Of a stretch of DNA of 64,000 bases, positions 32,673 through 42,769 are shown piece by piece; the first letter of the stretch is position 1; each line of letters begins with the position of its first letter. The stretch is taken from the NCBI GenBank assembly GCA_964035575.1, contig OZ037921.1, forward strand, positions 248,001 to 312,000, written 5' to 3'. This DNA is from Rhynchopus sp. YZ270_cl-10 (lineage: Eukaryota; Euglenozoa; Diplonemea; Diplonemida; Diplonemidae). The notes under the pieces are model-generated. The model did no database searches. It was given only the letters and a program-made list of their open reading frames with translations, and was not told where the DNA came from. The position numbers and the translations under genes were made by a program.

Positions 32673-34835
32673 TTACAATACCACAGAGATTTCGGATACT
32701 GGGGGAGACAAAACAAGTGTTTTCCCGAAGTGGGTGAGCAGTGTGTTACATGACGCTGTCACCTCCAGTGTGGCGTCTGTGGCACTTTTCTGCACCTCGT
32801 CTTGCATATCGCACACTCCATGCACTGCAGACGACAGCCACCGCGGGAACCCCTCTTTGCACTGTTTCTCGGCAGTTTCCATGAAGCTGTCAATTTCGTT
32901 CTTGCTTGCAGCCACGTCCTTCTGCTCAAACAACGCCTTCAGAGCAGCCTCGGGACCACCCTTTCTGTTGTTGGTTGCTTCCAAGCAGTACATCCACTCA
33001 CCCCCTTGCTCTGCCTCATTGTGCAGGGAAAACACAACAGTGCTCTCTATGAAGCCTTGACCACGCGAGGACACAATCGAGAAGAACGGTGCAAGTATGA
33101 AGCACCCCTCCCCCGCACCACTGACCAAAGAAGAGCAGGTTAGGATTGGTGCGCCTGTCGCCTGTGCAGCCCTGCACAGCACATCCGCTTCTGCAATAGC
33201 ACCGCCCAACACGTGGAACGTCTGGGAGGATGAGTTGCCCAGGTAGCAGCACAGTGCTGAGGAGCTGTACACCCCGCAGTGATGTTTCGCTTCGCTTATC
33301 CCCGATGCCGCACGCAGTACACGTGAGATGGACAATGATGAGCCACCGGTGGGTGCGGCGCCTACTGCACCCCATGTCACGACCACGCCGTCTTCTGAGA
33401 TCTTGTGGACACACCCCTTTGCCACGTCGGCGTTGAAGAGACACTTCACGAGGAAGTTCTGCTGCACGTCAGACGTTACGCCTGCAGCCAAGGCACTCCT
33501 GATAGAAAGCACCATGATGCGGCGGTTTGTCTTGCCCACCATGCCGTTCAGGGTTGCGAGGCCAGTGGGGTTCGAAAGCCCTCTTGCTCGGGCATGTGGG
33601 CTAAAATTCCCTGCGTTGCCACCGCCCGCTGAGGAGGAGAGGGAGTTTGCACTGGAGGTGCAGTTGCTTTGGGAGGGGGAACCGTTTTTTGCAAACTCAC
33701 TCTGGCTCGTCCCAGCCTCGCCTCGTACAGTCTTGATGACATGTTGGGGAATGTGCTTCACAAACTCCTTCATAATCACCAAGATAGTCTTCATGGCAGT
33801 CTGCACGCGATCAGGGTCCGTGATGTCGTCCAGTTTGTTCAGAGCATTGAAGTCGAGTATCGCAATAGCCTCAGCCATCTCAGCCGCAATCACATTAGCA
33901 CCATACATAGCCTCCAGACGCCGTGTGTGCGATCTGCGGTTCACCAACACAACACAGAGTCCAGCAGCCAAAGCAAGCGCAAGAGCGCCCCCCACACTCG
34001 CAGCAATCACAGTTGTGTTGTCGGTTGTTGGGGGCTCGTTGTAGACCACAGATGCGGTCACTTTGCTGCGTCCCACAAGGGCATTGTTTCCTTGGTAGAT
34101 AGTGACTGACGTCATCTTCTGGTCAGAAGCAGGTGCAATGCAGGTAATGATCGACGCTGACTCAAAGACAATGTCTGCACACGGAAGCTCTGCAGTGCCC
34201 ACAGTCACAGAAAGCTCACCCACCTCCAACAGGTCGGGGCCGCACAGATGCTCCATGTGGATTCTCATCACACTTCCGCCTTCTGCAGCACAACCACCGT
34301 TGCAGCCGATCTCTGTCAAGTTGATCTCCGGGGCAGGAAGAACCTCGACGTACTCAAGACCGGCACCTGGCTCTCGGACGTACAGCCGGACTGTGTGGGT
34401 GTCTGCGGTGAAGAAGTGACACGTCTGTTTGATCTTTGAGTTTGAAAGGGATCCAGGAGAAAACACATCAGTTCCCCATGGGGCTGACTCGGTGAAGCGT
34501 GCAGTGGACCACATCTGTTTGCCCTTTCCGTCCATCATGACCCAAAACGAGTCCGACATTGCGTCAGGTGCGTGCAGGCGCACTTCAAGCCGCGCCAGCT
34601 GAGGACTGCCCAACGAGAACGGGAGGGAGACGTAACCAATGCCGGAACCAACCTTGTTGCCGTTCGGGTCCTTCACAGAGCAGTTTGCTGGGTCGGAGCC
34701 GACGTATGGGAACCCGTCTGGGCTGTGGAAGACCTGCATGGGGTAGTTCACATCGCTGGTGCTGCTGTTCACAGTGAGCCCACATCCGCTCCTCAGCAGC
34801 AGCAGCAGCAGCACGACACAACGCATTAGTTCCAT
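32673..34835 (-). CDS. Receptor-like protein with degenerate cyclase domain, copy B
   Basis: This is a tandem paralogue of the 29730 gene, about 720 residues from the ATG that follows CTGCAG by 3 bases. A longer upstream open frame is considered untranslated. Signal peptide, ectodomain, IPT-like domain and membrane helix are nearly identical to copy A at the DNA level. The linker after the membrane helix (after TVRGEAGTSQSE) is unrelated, being Ser/Asn/Gly-rich. The first cyclase strand has diverged (RRIMVLSIRSALAAG). The core from DVAKGCVHKISEDGVVVTWG to the AQATGAP region is again almost identical. The C-terminal ends then diverge. This patchwork suggests gene conversion or selection on exchanged parts. 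The same first-Asp and Asn/Arg losses as in copy A indicate a pseudo-cyclase. Confidence 0.85.
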   Translation of the reverse strand: MELMRCVVLLLLLLRSGCGLTVNSSTSDVNYPMQVFHSPDGFPYVGSDPANCSVKDPNGNKVGSGIGYVSLPFSLGSPQLARLEVRLHAPDAMSDSFWVMMDGKGKQMWSTARFTESAPWGTDVFSPGSLSNSKIKQTCHFFTADTHTVRLYVREPGAGLEYVEVLPAPEINLTEIGCNGGCAAEGGSVMRIHMEHLCGPDLLEVGELSVTVGTAELPCADIVFESASIITCIAPASDQKMTSVTIYQGNNALVGRSKVTASVVYNEPPTTDNTTVIAASVGGALALALAAGLCVVLVNRRSHTRRLEAMYGANVIAAEMAEAIAILDFNALNKLDDITDPDRVQTAMKTILVIMKEFVKHIPQHVIKTVRGEAGTSQSEFAKNGSPSQSNCTSSANSLSSSAGGGNAGNFSPHARARGLSNPTGLATLNGMVGKTNRRIMVLSIRSALAAGVTSDVQQNFLVKCLFNADVAKGCVHKISEDGVVVTWGAVGAAPTGGSSLSISRVLRAASGISEAKHHCGVYSSSALCCYLGNSSSQTFHVLGGAIAEADVLCRAAQATGAPILTCSSLVSGAGEGCFILAPFFSIVSSRGQGFIESTVVFSLHNEAEQGGEWMYCLEATNNRKGGPEAALKALFEQKDVAASKNEIDSFMETAEKQCKEGFPRWLSSAVHGVCDMQDEVQKSATDATLEVTASCNTLLTHFGKTLVLSPPVSEISVVL

Positions 34836-34987
34836 TACCTGCAGGGTGATATTTACACTTTCCCTCCCCCCATGAAAATACATTACATAAAGATAGCCCT
34901 TTTTTTTTTCACTATACTTTACCCAAAAAAACATAGCTAGAACACTGTGGACGAACAGCTGTGAAGCCGTCTATTCCTTTCTCTCTT

Positions 34988-36697
34988 TCACACTTCCAAC
35001 GCAGGTGGCTGGTACTGCACACCACGTATTGTGTCATCCAGGAGCTCCAGACGCCTGAGCTGCACCAAACTGAGCAGCGCACTCCGGTCTACTGTCTGCT
35101 GTGCCTCTGGCACACGCTGCGCAGCAAGCAACGGCAGCGCACCTTTCGCTGTCTTCCTGTCTGCATCCTCAACCAGCTTCGTTCCCTCAATGGGCACGAC
35201 ACCAGGGGCCTTCACATCACCCACAGCCCGCCTCCGCCCTGCCGACCCTACCACAATCTCCCCCCTCGGCCGCCACGCGGCACGCATCCCTTTTGCCTTG
35301 GGCTTCGTCACCTCCTCGCTTTCTCCCTCTGCGAGACGCACCATGTTGCCAAACCACGAAGACCCCTCTGCACTGTGCCGGCAGGTGTGCTGTGTTTCGA
35401 GCTGCGGTGGAGGTGGGCGGGGTGCTTCGGAAGACGGAGGGGGTGCGTGGAGCTCTGGCAGCGCACGGCACGAAACAGAACGGATGTAGTCTGATTCGGG
35501 GAGAAGCTGCGATGTGCCGTACACGTGGCCCGCTCCGTGTTGCGTACGTCTCCGCACAGTATTGCTACGTCCAGACAATGTGTGCAGCCCTGCACTCCCC
35601 TTTGCCACCTTCAGCAACGCATGTCTCCGTCCAGTCCGCGGGCGCGACGGCACAACATGGAACTCCACATCCCCCTTTTTGTCGAGAATGGCGTTCACCT
35701 GCTCCGTTCTTTCCGCCTCCTTTCGCGCCCGCTTTTCTTTCCAATCATCAAACTTTTGCCGCTGCGCGGTCTCTGTGAGGAACACCACCCTTTCCAGCGA
35801 TGCATACTCTTGGGTGAGAGAGTACATCTCTAGGTCACCAAATATTCTGACAAGCAGGTCTGCGGCAAGCGCGATGTACTCTGCGGGAAGAGTGGTGGAG
35901 GTCCAGGTGTCGAGCACCTCCAGCAGGGACGCGCAGAACACAGAGAAGCACACACCGTCCTTTCTGCGCTTCTTTGCTGTCGGTGCAGTGGGCTCTTGTG
36001 GTGCGGACCGCGACAGAATGAGGTCTATATTGTAGTCGTGCTCAATCGCCTCCTTACTCCCTGGCCCAGGCACTGCCTTGCACAATACGGCTTGCATACG
36101 CACATCGTTCAAATAGTAACCCATCTTAGGTAACAACGCATCGTACACCGCTACGCCTGTGGTATCCGTCACCAACTTCGCCCACCATCGCCCACAAATG
36201 TGAAGATACTGTGGATCCTCCAAAATCTCGCGTCGTCGTGTCGTGTGGTACTCCCTCGCCGCAGTCATTTCGTGTGAATGCGAAACTGTGTTCCAATTTC
36301 GTGCAATCTCGCTTTCTTCTTCAGGGGTAGGGGGTGGGGCGTGCGGGAGGTTCCATTCTGTGTATGCTTGGCGTGGGTGGCGGAGCGATTCTGTGGTGCG
36401 CGAGACAAATGGGCATAGTTTCGGCGCGACGACGAAGACGTGGGCCCAGACCTCGTCAGCAGCAGTGCCTTCGTGGTTGGTCGGGACAGCGCCGTCAGGG
36501 AGAAATATATCACTTTCCAGGCACGTCGCGCGCACCGCCGTGACAGCCTTCTGTTCTGGCTCTGTTGCTGCCGTAAGCATGGCCGTACGCCGCGTAAATG
36601 ATACATGCGGTGCAGGGTCTGTCGGTGCTGCCCAATCAAACGTCGCCTCCGTTGAGAGATGATCGTCACTCGACCCATCTGAGATTGCATCTTCCAT
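34988..36697 (-). CDS. Conserved-looking protein of unknown function
   Basis: This encodes 569 residues; the ATG lies 38 bases after the acceptor CTATCACAG. The stop is only about 150 bases from the acceptor of the next gene, the tightest spacing in the window. The N-terminus is acidic. The middle (QYLHICGRWWAKLVTDTTGV to TLPAEYIALAADLLVRIFGD, roughly residues 165-295) is a compact helical region with Trp and conserved-looking hydrophobics. It is followed by a charged helix (QKFDDWKEKRARKEAERTEQ) that may be coiled coil. The C-terminal third is basic and Pro-rich (PPPSSEAPRPPPPQ) and probably disordered. No signal peptide, membrane span or catalytic motif is seen. A cytoskeletal or flagellar role is only a guess. 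Confidence 0.75.
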   Translation of the reverse strand: MEDAISDGSSDDHLSTEATFDWAAPTDPAPHVSFTRRTAMLTAATEPEQKAVTAVRATCLESDIFLPDGAVPTNHEGTAADEVWAHVFVVAPKLCPFVSRTTESLRHPRQAYTEWNLPHAPPPTPEEESEIARNWNTVSHSHEMTAAREYHTTRRREILEDPQYLHICGRWWAKLVTDTTGVAVYDALLPKMGYYLNDVRMQAVLCKAVPGPGSKEAIEHDYNIDLILSRSAPQEPTAPTAKKRRKDGVCFSVFCASLLEVLDTWTSTTLPAEYIALAADLLVRIFGDLEMYSLTQEYASLERVVFLTETAQRQKFDDWKEKRARKEAERTEQVNAILDKKGDVEFHVVPSRPRTGRRHALLKVAKGSAGLHTLSGRSNTVRRRTQHGAGHVYGTSQLLPESDYIRSVSCRALPELHAPPPSSEAPRPPPPQLETQHTCRHSAEGSSWFGNMVRLAEGESEEVTKPKAKGMRAAWRPRGEIVVGSAGRRRAVGDVKAPGVVPIEGTKLVEDADRKTAKGALPLLAAQRVPEAQQTVDRSALLSLVQLRRLELLDDTIRGVQYQPPALEV

Positions 36698-37040
36698 GGG
36701 AAGTGGTTGAGGGGTATGGGGTATAGGGTATGGGGCTGTGATAGAAGAGCCTTGAGGAATTGGGTGGGGAGGTAGTAGTCAGTGTGTGCAAGTCCTTTGG
36801 GATATAGGAAGAAACAAAGTATTCGCAGATTTTGTTTTCGTTTTGTAGGTAAGAGAATATGAGGGTACATAAAAATTCGGTTCTAATAACAAAAAATGGG
36901 ATGAACAAAAAATAAAACGTTGAAAAGGACAAAACGGTGCACATCCATTCGCACTGTTGGTAAGATACAACGAATGTCAGATCATATTCTCCGTTTTTTT
37001 TTTAGGCTGTTTCATTTTGAATTCCCCCCCCCCCCTCCTA
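36698..37040. other. Upstream region of the 34988 gene
   Basis: The minus-strand acceptor AG is at 36737-36736, preceded by a pyrimidine-rich stretch. A C run lies next to the transposon at 37041. No gene is seen. Confidence 0.5.
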
Positions 37041-38114
37041 GGCATAGGTGCCCGGCGAGTCGTTTTTGGGCGAGTTGTCGGAACTTTACGATTTCACCTA
37101 ACAACTCGCCCAAAACTCGGACAACTCGGCCACAACTCGCCCTATACTCGGCACAACTCGGCCACAACTCGGCCACAACTCGCCCATTTATACAGGCAAA
37201 AACATACAGGGATGGGAGGTGACGTTGTAAGGTTACACACATGTAACGTTGGTACAACACATAATCTCAAGAAAAACAACCAGGGCTAAGGCCAAACGCC
37301 ACTCATTACATGCACCTTGTCATATGACTAGTCATAGGTGGTAACTAGGTCGCGGTGGTCCATGGGCCACCGTGCACTTTTGGTAATTGCTGGGGGGAAT
37401 GGGATATACTCCATACATGGATACACACAGAACACACGGTTCCCCAGACATCTGTCAGGCAATCACTGATTCACTTCACACAGGTCGGGCAGGCGCTGCC
37501 TGCCCATCCTCTTTTCCTGTCTGCTATCGATTCCAGGTTCACAACGTTCACACGTTTAGTCAAAATGCTTTGGGCGACGACTTCCTTTGGGATACACAAA
37601 ACCACACAAAGCGCACATTCACAGACCAGCTGTGAAGCGTGGGATGCACGAGATAAAACGTGATGTGGTGTACCTGTGTACCTGTGTACCTGTGTACCTG
37701 TGTACCTGTGTACCTGTGTACCTGTGTACCTGTGTACCTGTGTACCTGTGTACCTGTGTACCTGTGTACCTGTGTACCTGTGTACCTGTGTACCTGTGTA
37801 CCTGTGTACCTGTGTACCTGTGTACCTGTGTACCTGTGTACCTGTGTACCTGTGTACCTGTGTACCTGTGTACCTGTGTACCTGTGTACCTGTGTACCTG
37901 TGTACCTGTGTACCTGTGTACCTGTGTACCTGTGTACCTGTGTACCTGTGTACCTGTGTACCTGTGTACCTGTGTACCTGTGTACCTGTGTACCTGTGTT
38001 TTTGTAGCCATAAAAAATCCCAAAAAAAAACAACTCGCCCAAAAAAAATGGGCGAGTTGTTGGCCGAATTTGGGCGAGTTGCCGAGTTGTTTTAACTCGC
38101 CGGGCACCTATGCC
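37041..38114. mobile_element. TA-flanked foldback element carrying an 8-bp satellite
   Basis: Inverted ends GGCATAGGTGCCCGGCGAGT and their exact inverse are flanked by TA at 37039-37040 and 38115-38116. Subterminal repeats of AACTCGGCCAC/GGGCGAGTTG type occur at both ends. The middle carries a 41-copy GTGTACCT array. No transposase is present. Confidence 0.85.
37668..37995 (+). repeat. (GTGTACCT)41 perfect minisatellite
   Basis: There are 328 bases of uninterrupted GTGTACCT, 41 identical units. Because 8 and 3 share no factor, every frame is open on both strands, producing spurious CTCVPVYL-type frames. Confidence 0.97.
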
Positions 38115-38116
38115 TA

Positions 38117-39311
38117 GGGGGGGTCAAAAGGGGTAAACAAATTGAAAAAAATGAGTTTTTGTTCCTAAGTGCTAAAAAATGACCAAAACCAGAAAATACC
38201 ACCCTCAGATGTCCAAAAATCCATCTGCGCCCGGTTTTGAGCAGTTTTGAGCCTCAAGAAGCCCCGTATCTGCTTTTTTCAAAAATGTACACACAACTTG
38301 TACCTGCCCACCCCCTGTAGGTAGAGCAACTCACACATCCATCACGCCTCAGTGTGAGCCAGGGGCCAGAAAAGCCCCCAAAGCCACATATTTTCACCCC
38401 AAAACCTATCCCGAAGGGTACCCAGGCTGTTTCGGGGTGTTTAGAGGGACTTGGTGGAACTTAGAACCATGTTTCAAAAAGTGTCAAGGAACTCGTACCA
38501 AGGGTTTTCCCACCCAAGGTACTAAGTACTGGTACCCTTTTGAAACATGGTTCTAAGTTCCACCAAGTCCCTCTAAACACCCCGAAACAGCCTGGGTACC
38601 CTTCGGGATAGGTTTTGGGGTGAAAATATGTGGCTTTGGGGGCTTTTCTGGCCCCTGGCTCACACTGAGGCGTGATGGATGTGTGAGTTGCTCTACCTAC
38701 AGGGGGTGGGCAGGTACAAGTTGGTGGTCACGTTTTTAAAAAATGCAAAAAAGTCGCTCAGAAGTGGTCAGAAGTGCCCAAAACCGGGCGGAATTCGAAT
38801 TTTTGGGTCCAAATGGGCCTATGGTGTGGTTTTTTTGACCTCAGGGGGTACTTTTTTGATTTATTGCCTACTTCACGTTTTTTGACGGCTTAAGGTACCT
38901 TGGGTGGGAAAACCCTTGGTACGAGTTCCTTGACACTTTTTGAAACATGGTTCTAAGTTCCACCAAGTCCCTCTAAACACCCCGAAACAGCCTGGGTACC
39001 CTTCGGGATAGGTTTTGGGGTGAAAATATGTGGCCTTGGGGGCTTTTCTGGCCCCTGGCTCACACTGAGGCGTGATGGATGTGTGAGTTGCTCTACCTAC
39101 AGGGGGTGGGCAGGTACAAGTTGTGTGTACATTTTTGAAAAAAGCAGATACGGGGCTTCTTGAGGCTCAAAACTGCTCAAAACCGGGCGCAGATGGATTT
39201 TTGGACATCTGAGGGTGGTATTTTCTGGTTTTGGTCATTTTTTAGCACTTAGAAACCAAAACTCGATTTTTATCATTTTGTTATCGCTTTTTGGGGGCTT
39301 TTGACCCCCCC
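38117..39311. mobile_element. TA-flanked foldback element abutting the 37041 element
   Basis: The ends GGGGGGGTCAAAAG and CTTTTGACCCCCCC are flanked by TA at 38115-38116 (shared with the neighbouring element) and 39312-39313. The outer arms (about 38117-38523 and 38893-39311) are near-perfect inverse copies of roughly 400 bases. A third partial arm copy (38541-38720), in the right-arm orientation, runs into unrelated sequence. There is no coding sequence. Confidence 0.85.
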
Positions 39312-39344
39312 TACCCCCCCCTCCCCGACAGCAGATCACAGTAC

Positions 39345-40461
39345 TCACCTGGGTACGGAACGGTGCGTAGGTGGCGGCTCGAAGAGGGAGTTGATCTGAT
39401 CGCTTTGGGTCATGCTGAGGCGGTCACCTCCCCCTCCACCACCTAATATACGTGGACGCTGCTCATTGCTGGTACTGTCGTAGCCAGCACCTTGCTGGGT
39501 GTACACAGAGGTGGTCGTCTTGACCCCGGCCACGTTGAGCGAGTCGGTTCTGTCTCGAGGGAGGGTGACCTGCTTGAGAGACCCCTTCAGGCCCTTCCGG
39601 TCTGGGCTGGGTGTTGAGGCCTCAGGGGAGCTGGGTGCAGCAAGGGCCAGCGCTGTGGCGTGGCGCACGGCACCCCAGGTGAGGTGCTTGAGCTGCTCCT
39701 GCTGGTAGTAGCTCTGGTACAGCAGCCCGTTGTAGTACTCAACAAGCGCCTGTTCGTTGCTGGTGAGCTTCGGAGGCACGACCTGGAGGTGTTCGATGTT
39801 GCCTACCTGTCCGGACTCGGTGTTACGATCCGCCCTGCGTGCACGGCTGCCTTGCTTGCGTCGAGCGGGCTTGACGTCTTTGCCAGAAATATAATGGTTC
39901 TGTGAAATGTGGATGAGATCTAAAAGAATTCAAAAAAAAAAATCATACAGTATGTTCCTGTGGAGGCAGCACCTCGACCAGCTCGCGGAGAGGTGGTGTG
40001 GATGGCAATGAATTTGCCTCATTTACCTCTTCAGCCTCCAATGCTTGGGGTGACTCTGGAGTGATACGGAGCATGACTGCTGCGAAGTCGCGGGCGAGCG
40101 AGCTTCTGTTCCGTTCAGAGAGGTACATCGCGCACACATCTGCCGCAGAGAGTCCACGCGTTGCGTCGGCGCACATATCCCTGCAAAGACTGCTGTACTC
40201 CTGCTCCGTCACACCCTCCATCACCACCGCCGCCTCCACAAACGACCAGAACCCATCCCCATCCCCATCATAGTAGTCGAACACCACACCGCTCTTCTCC
40301 TCGTCGCTGAACTGCAGCGTCAAAGGGAGACCTGGCGGGGGTGGTGCAGGTGGCGTGGTCTGCACCATTGCCTGCGGAGGAGACCACGCCACCTCACCTG
40401 TTCTTGCATCATATACATACTCCCGCCCGGTCACATCATCAGTATATTTTGTTATGGACAT
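39345..40461 (-). CDS. WW-like and EF-hand protein, two exons
   Basis: Two exons (40461-39949 and 39899-39345) are separated by a 49-base intron starting GTATGA and ending TTTCACAG. They join in phase 0 to give 355 residues. Residues about 4-29 resemble a WW domain (GREYVYDARTGEVAW.PP) lacking the first Trp. Residues 65-76 (DGDGDGFWSFVE) form a complete 12-residue EF-hand calcium loop with acidic positions 1, 3, 5 and 12. A second, degenerate EF-hand (ADATRGLSAADVCAMYL) follows. The second exon is basic at its start (KPARRKQGSRARR) and Ser/Pro-rich. The acceptor AG is at 40497-40496. The leader contains ATG immediately followed by TAA, a start-stop element that could reduce translation. The stop overlaps a GTGAGT, so a further downstream exon cannot be fully excluded. 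Confidence 0.8.
39900..39948 (-). other. Intron of the WW/EF-hand gene
   Basis: A 49-base intron with GTATGA donor, T-rich middle and TTTCACAG acceptor. Without removal the frame stops at once (the TGA overlaps the donor). Confidence 0.8.
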
Positions 40462-40919
40462 CGGGTTTACATAGTATAAAGAAAGGGTGTTGTGTCTGAG
40501 GGATGTTTTTCAGTGGGGGGGGAGAGAGAGGAAAGGGGGGGGGGAAAGCGGGTCATTTTTTGTTAGTAAAACGAAGGGGGGAAAAAATAGACCAATTAGC
40601 TCATATAGTGAAGGGATCGTTCTCACAGATACATCGTAGTGAAAGATCTGTGTAGAACCAAAAAATGAAAAGGTTTTTTTGTTGTAAGATGAACGTAAGC
40701 CTCGCAGTACTTAGTCCCCCACCTAAAAAAAAAAAATGCTCCTCCCCTAAATGCGATCTATTTGTACAAGATGCCCCCTTTCGTGAAGGGGTGGTATGTA
40801 TCTGTGCAGATCGAGGGACGGTTCTTTGTGGTTTTCTTGCCCTTCCCTTCGTTTTATGTTTATTGCGTTCGTTTATAACCCCAAAGGAGAGATGACCCCT
40901 TGTCCCCCAAACCCCCCTA
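40462..40919. other. Spacer with a unit-B copy
   Basis: A unit-B hairpin with A tail lies at about 40683-40730. The acceptor AG of the WW/EF-hand gene is at 40497-40496. No gene is seen. Confidence 0.5.
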
Positions 40920-41820
40920 CTACTTACCCACAACATCAGTACGTGCCATTTGACACTGGTTGCGATCTCTTTTGATCGGTTGTTGCCTGTATAAAAAGGG
41001 TGTCGTTGGAATGTGCTTATTGTTTACCTTACCAAGCCAAATAGAAGAATGGTTTATAAGATGATACCAAGCCTCTCTGTGCTTAGTCACCTTATCATAT
41101 TCGTCATCGCGGAGCAACAGCTGCGCTGGTTTCTACAAGTTTGTTGGATGATGTCATTTCCCCCCAGCCGGAGTTCGTAATTTTTTTGGGGGGGGAAGTT
41201 GGCTTGAAATAGCCCTCTCGTGACAAAAAAACAAAAAAAATACATACCAGCCTCTCCGACGCTGTTGCAACATGACTGAGTTTGTGGAGGAGGAAGTGGT
41301 AGGAGGTGCGCAGTTGTTCTGCCATGGCGGTGGCTTCGGCAAGCTTGAAGACGCTGTCGGCGTTTGCCTGCTTGTCGTCGCTGAGCTTGGAGCGCCATTT
41401 TGCGAGCGACGCACATTTGTTGTGCTGCTCGAGGAGAACGGGGAGCTCGCGGAGCTGTGCCCACTCTGTGTCGAGCGCGGTGCTGATGCTGGCTAGCTCT
41501 GCGAGGGTTGTCTCTAGCGCCTGCATCTTTGCAGCCGCTTCACCACTGCGCCCTGCAAGCTCTGCCTCCGTACTCTCAAGCCGCCTCCCCAACAACTGCA
41601 TCCGCAGCAAATCCGCTTCGTACCCCAACCCCACAGCGGTCACCACCTCTGCCCTTGCCGTTTCCACCCCCTCCCCCGCCTCCATCGCCCGAAGCAACGC
41701 AAACACCTGTCCTGTCGCATCGTCGAAGTCACCCTCTGCCGCCACACACCTTTCGTCCTTCCAATTATCCATTACATCCTCCCGAGCAACATCTCCGCCA
41801 CAAGGTGGCGCTTTGTCCAT
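40920..41820 (-). CDS. Coiled-coil protein, probable intron, uncertain C-terminus
   Basis: The first exon (41820-41248, 191 codons) encodes an acidic N-terminus and a long Ala/Glu/Leu-rich coiled coil (about residues 60-190: EADLLRMQLLGRRLESTEAE to HKLSHVATASERL). A GTATGT donor follows at 41247. Two in-phase acceptors, TTGTAG (41135-41133) and GCGCAG (41123-41121), lead into LLLRDDEYDKVTKHREAW and a stop at 40920. A third, at 41126, leads to a short tail ending at 41087. The longest option reads through a unit-B hairpin (41058-41093), which would be odd for coding sequence, so the end of the protein is unsettled. The start follows a pyrimidine tract and an AAG acceptor at 41837-41835. No family is recognised. 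Confidence 0.65.
41058..41093 (+). repeat. Unit-B hairpin at the 3-prime end of the coiled-coil gene
   Basis: AAGATGATACCAAGCCTCTC to TTAGTCACCTT is a copy of the dispersed hairpin. It lies within or directly after the last exon of the 40920 gene, depending on the splice choice. Confidence 0.65.
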
Positions 41821-42769
41821 TTTGTTTAGATACCCTTCAAGAGTGGAGAAAGGGGGGAGGGAGGGAGGGAGAGGGTGGTCACCAAGTGAAATTGGTCCTG
41901 GACCATGTCGTGCACCAAAAGGTGGGGGTGGTGATGCAGCTTTCCAAGGTGGTTAACTCAGATGATTGAGTGTCGAAGCGTTTTCAAGGGTTCAGCGCGC
42001 CTTTGCCTTTGCCAATGGAAAAAGTAAGGGGAGGGAATCTCAGAGGAGATAAATGAGGGGGAAATGTGGAGGTTCGTTTTGTTAGATCTAAATGGGGGTA
42101 TGGGGGTTGGGTATTAAAGAAAGTTGTAAATGGTGTTTTTTTTTGAAAATTTGGTTGTATTAGTGTAGACACCCGAGGATGAACTCCACTATATTTTCTT
42201 TTTTGGCAGGCTACCGGTGCAAAAATAACACTGTGCTCTGAGGAAGAGGGGTTGTAAATGGAAGAGGGTTTAAAAAAAAAAAACACACACACATTTGGTG
42301 AGTGGAGGAGTGACGGGTGCGCCCGTCTCTCTCGCTTCATAAGTTTATGCCAGAACGTAACCAAAATAAAGGGAGGGGAGAGAAAATGGGAGAGAACAAA
42401 AGAACAACATGATAAAACTGCAAGAGGACTATATGCCTCGTGACACATCTTTTCATAAAGTAAAAGGGCTGTTGTGCACAACTATAACAGGGAAAAAAAA
42501 ATTGACTTGAAATACAAAAACCCTCTCGTCCCGACACAGTCAGGTCATGCAATACATTGTTAAAAGGGGGTTAAAAAAAAACCGGGGAATAAAAAAACAA
42601 ACAAACAAGCTCGACAGAACTGCTCAAAAATAAATAAACTAAACAAAATACCACGTCTTTTTCCCACTGATCCGATGCTGTAAAACATACGAACCAAATT
42701 TTCCCCAACATTTTTTTTTCCTCCCCCCCCGCTAAGCTGCGTCTATCTCCCGCCGCACTAAACCCCTTT
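41821..42769. other. Spacer with unit A and unit D
   Basis: Unit A lies at about 42135-42195 (TTGTATTAGTGTAGACACCC) and unit D at about 42500-42545. The rest is pyrimidine-rich and A/T-rich. No gene is seen. Confidence 0.55.

Noticed and set aside
37587-38107. Open frames encoding CTCVPVYL or HRYTGTQV repeats
   Set aside because: These are translations of the perfect 8-bp array, open in every frame. There is no acceptor AG context and no protein family.
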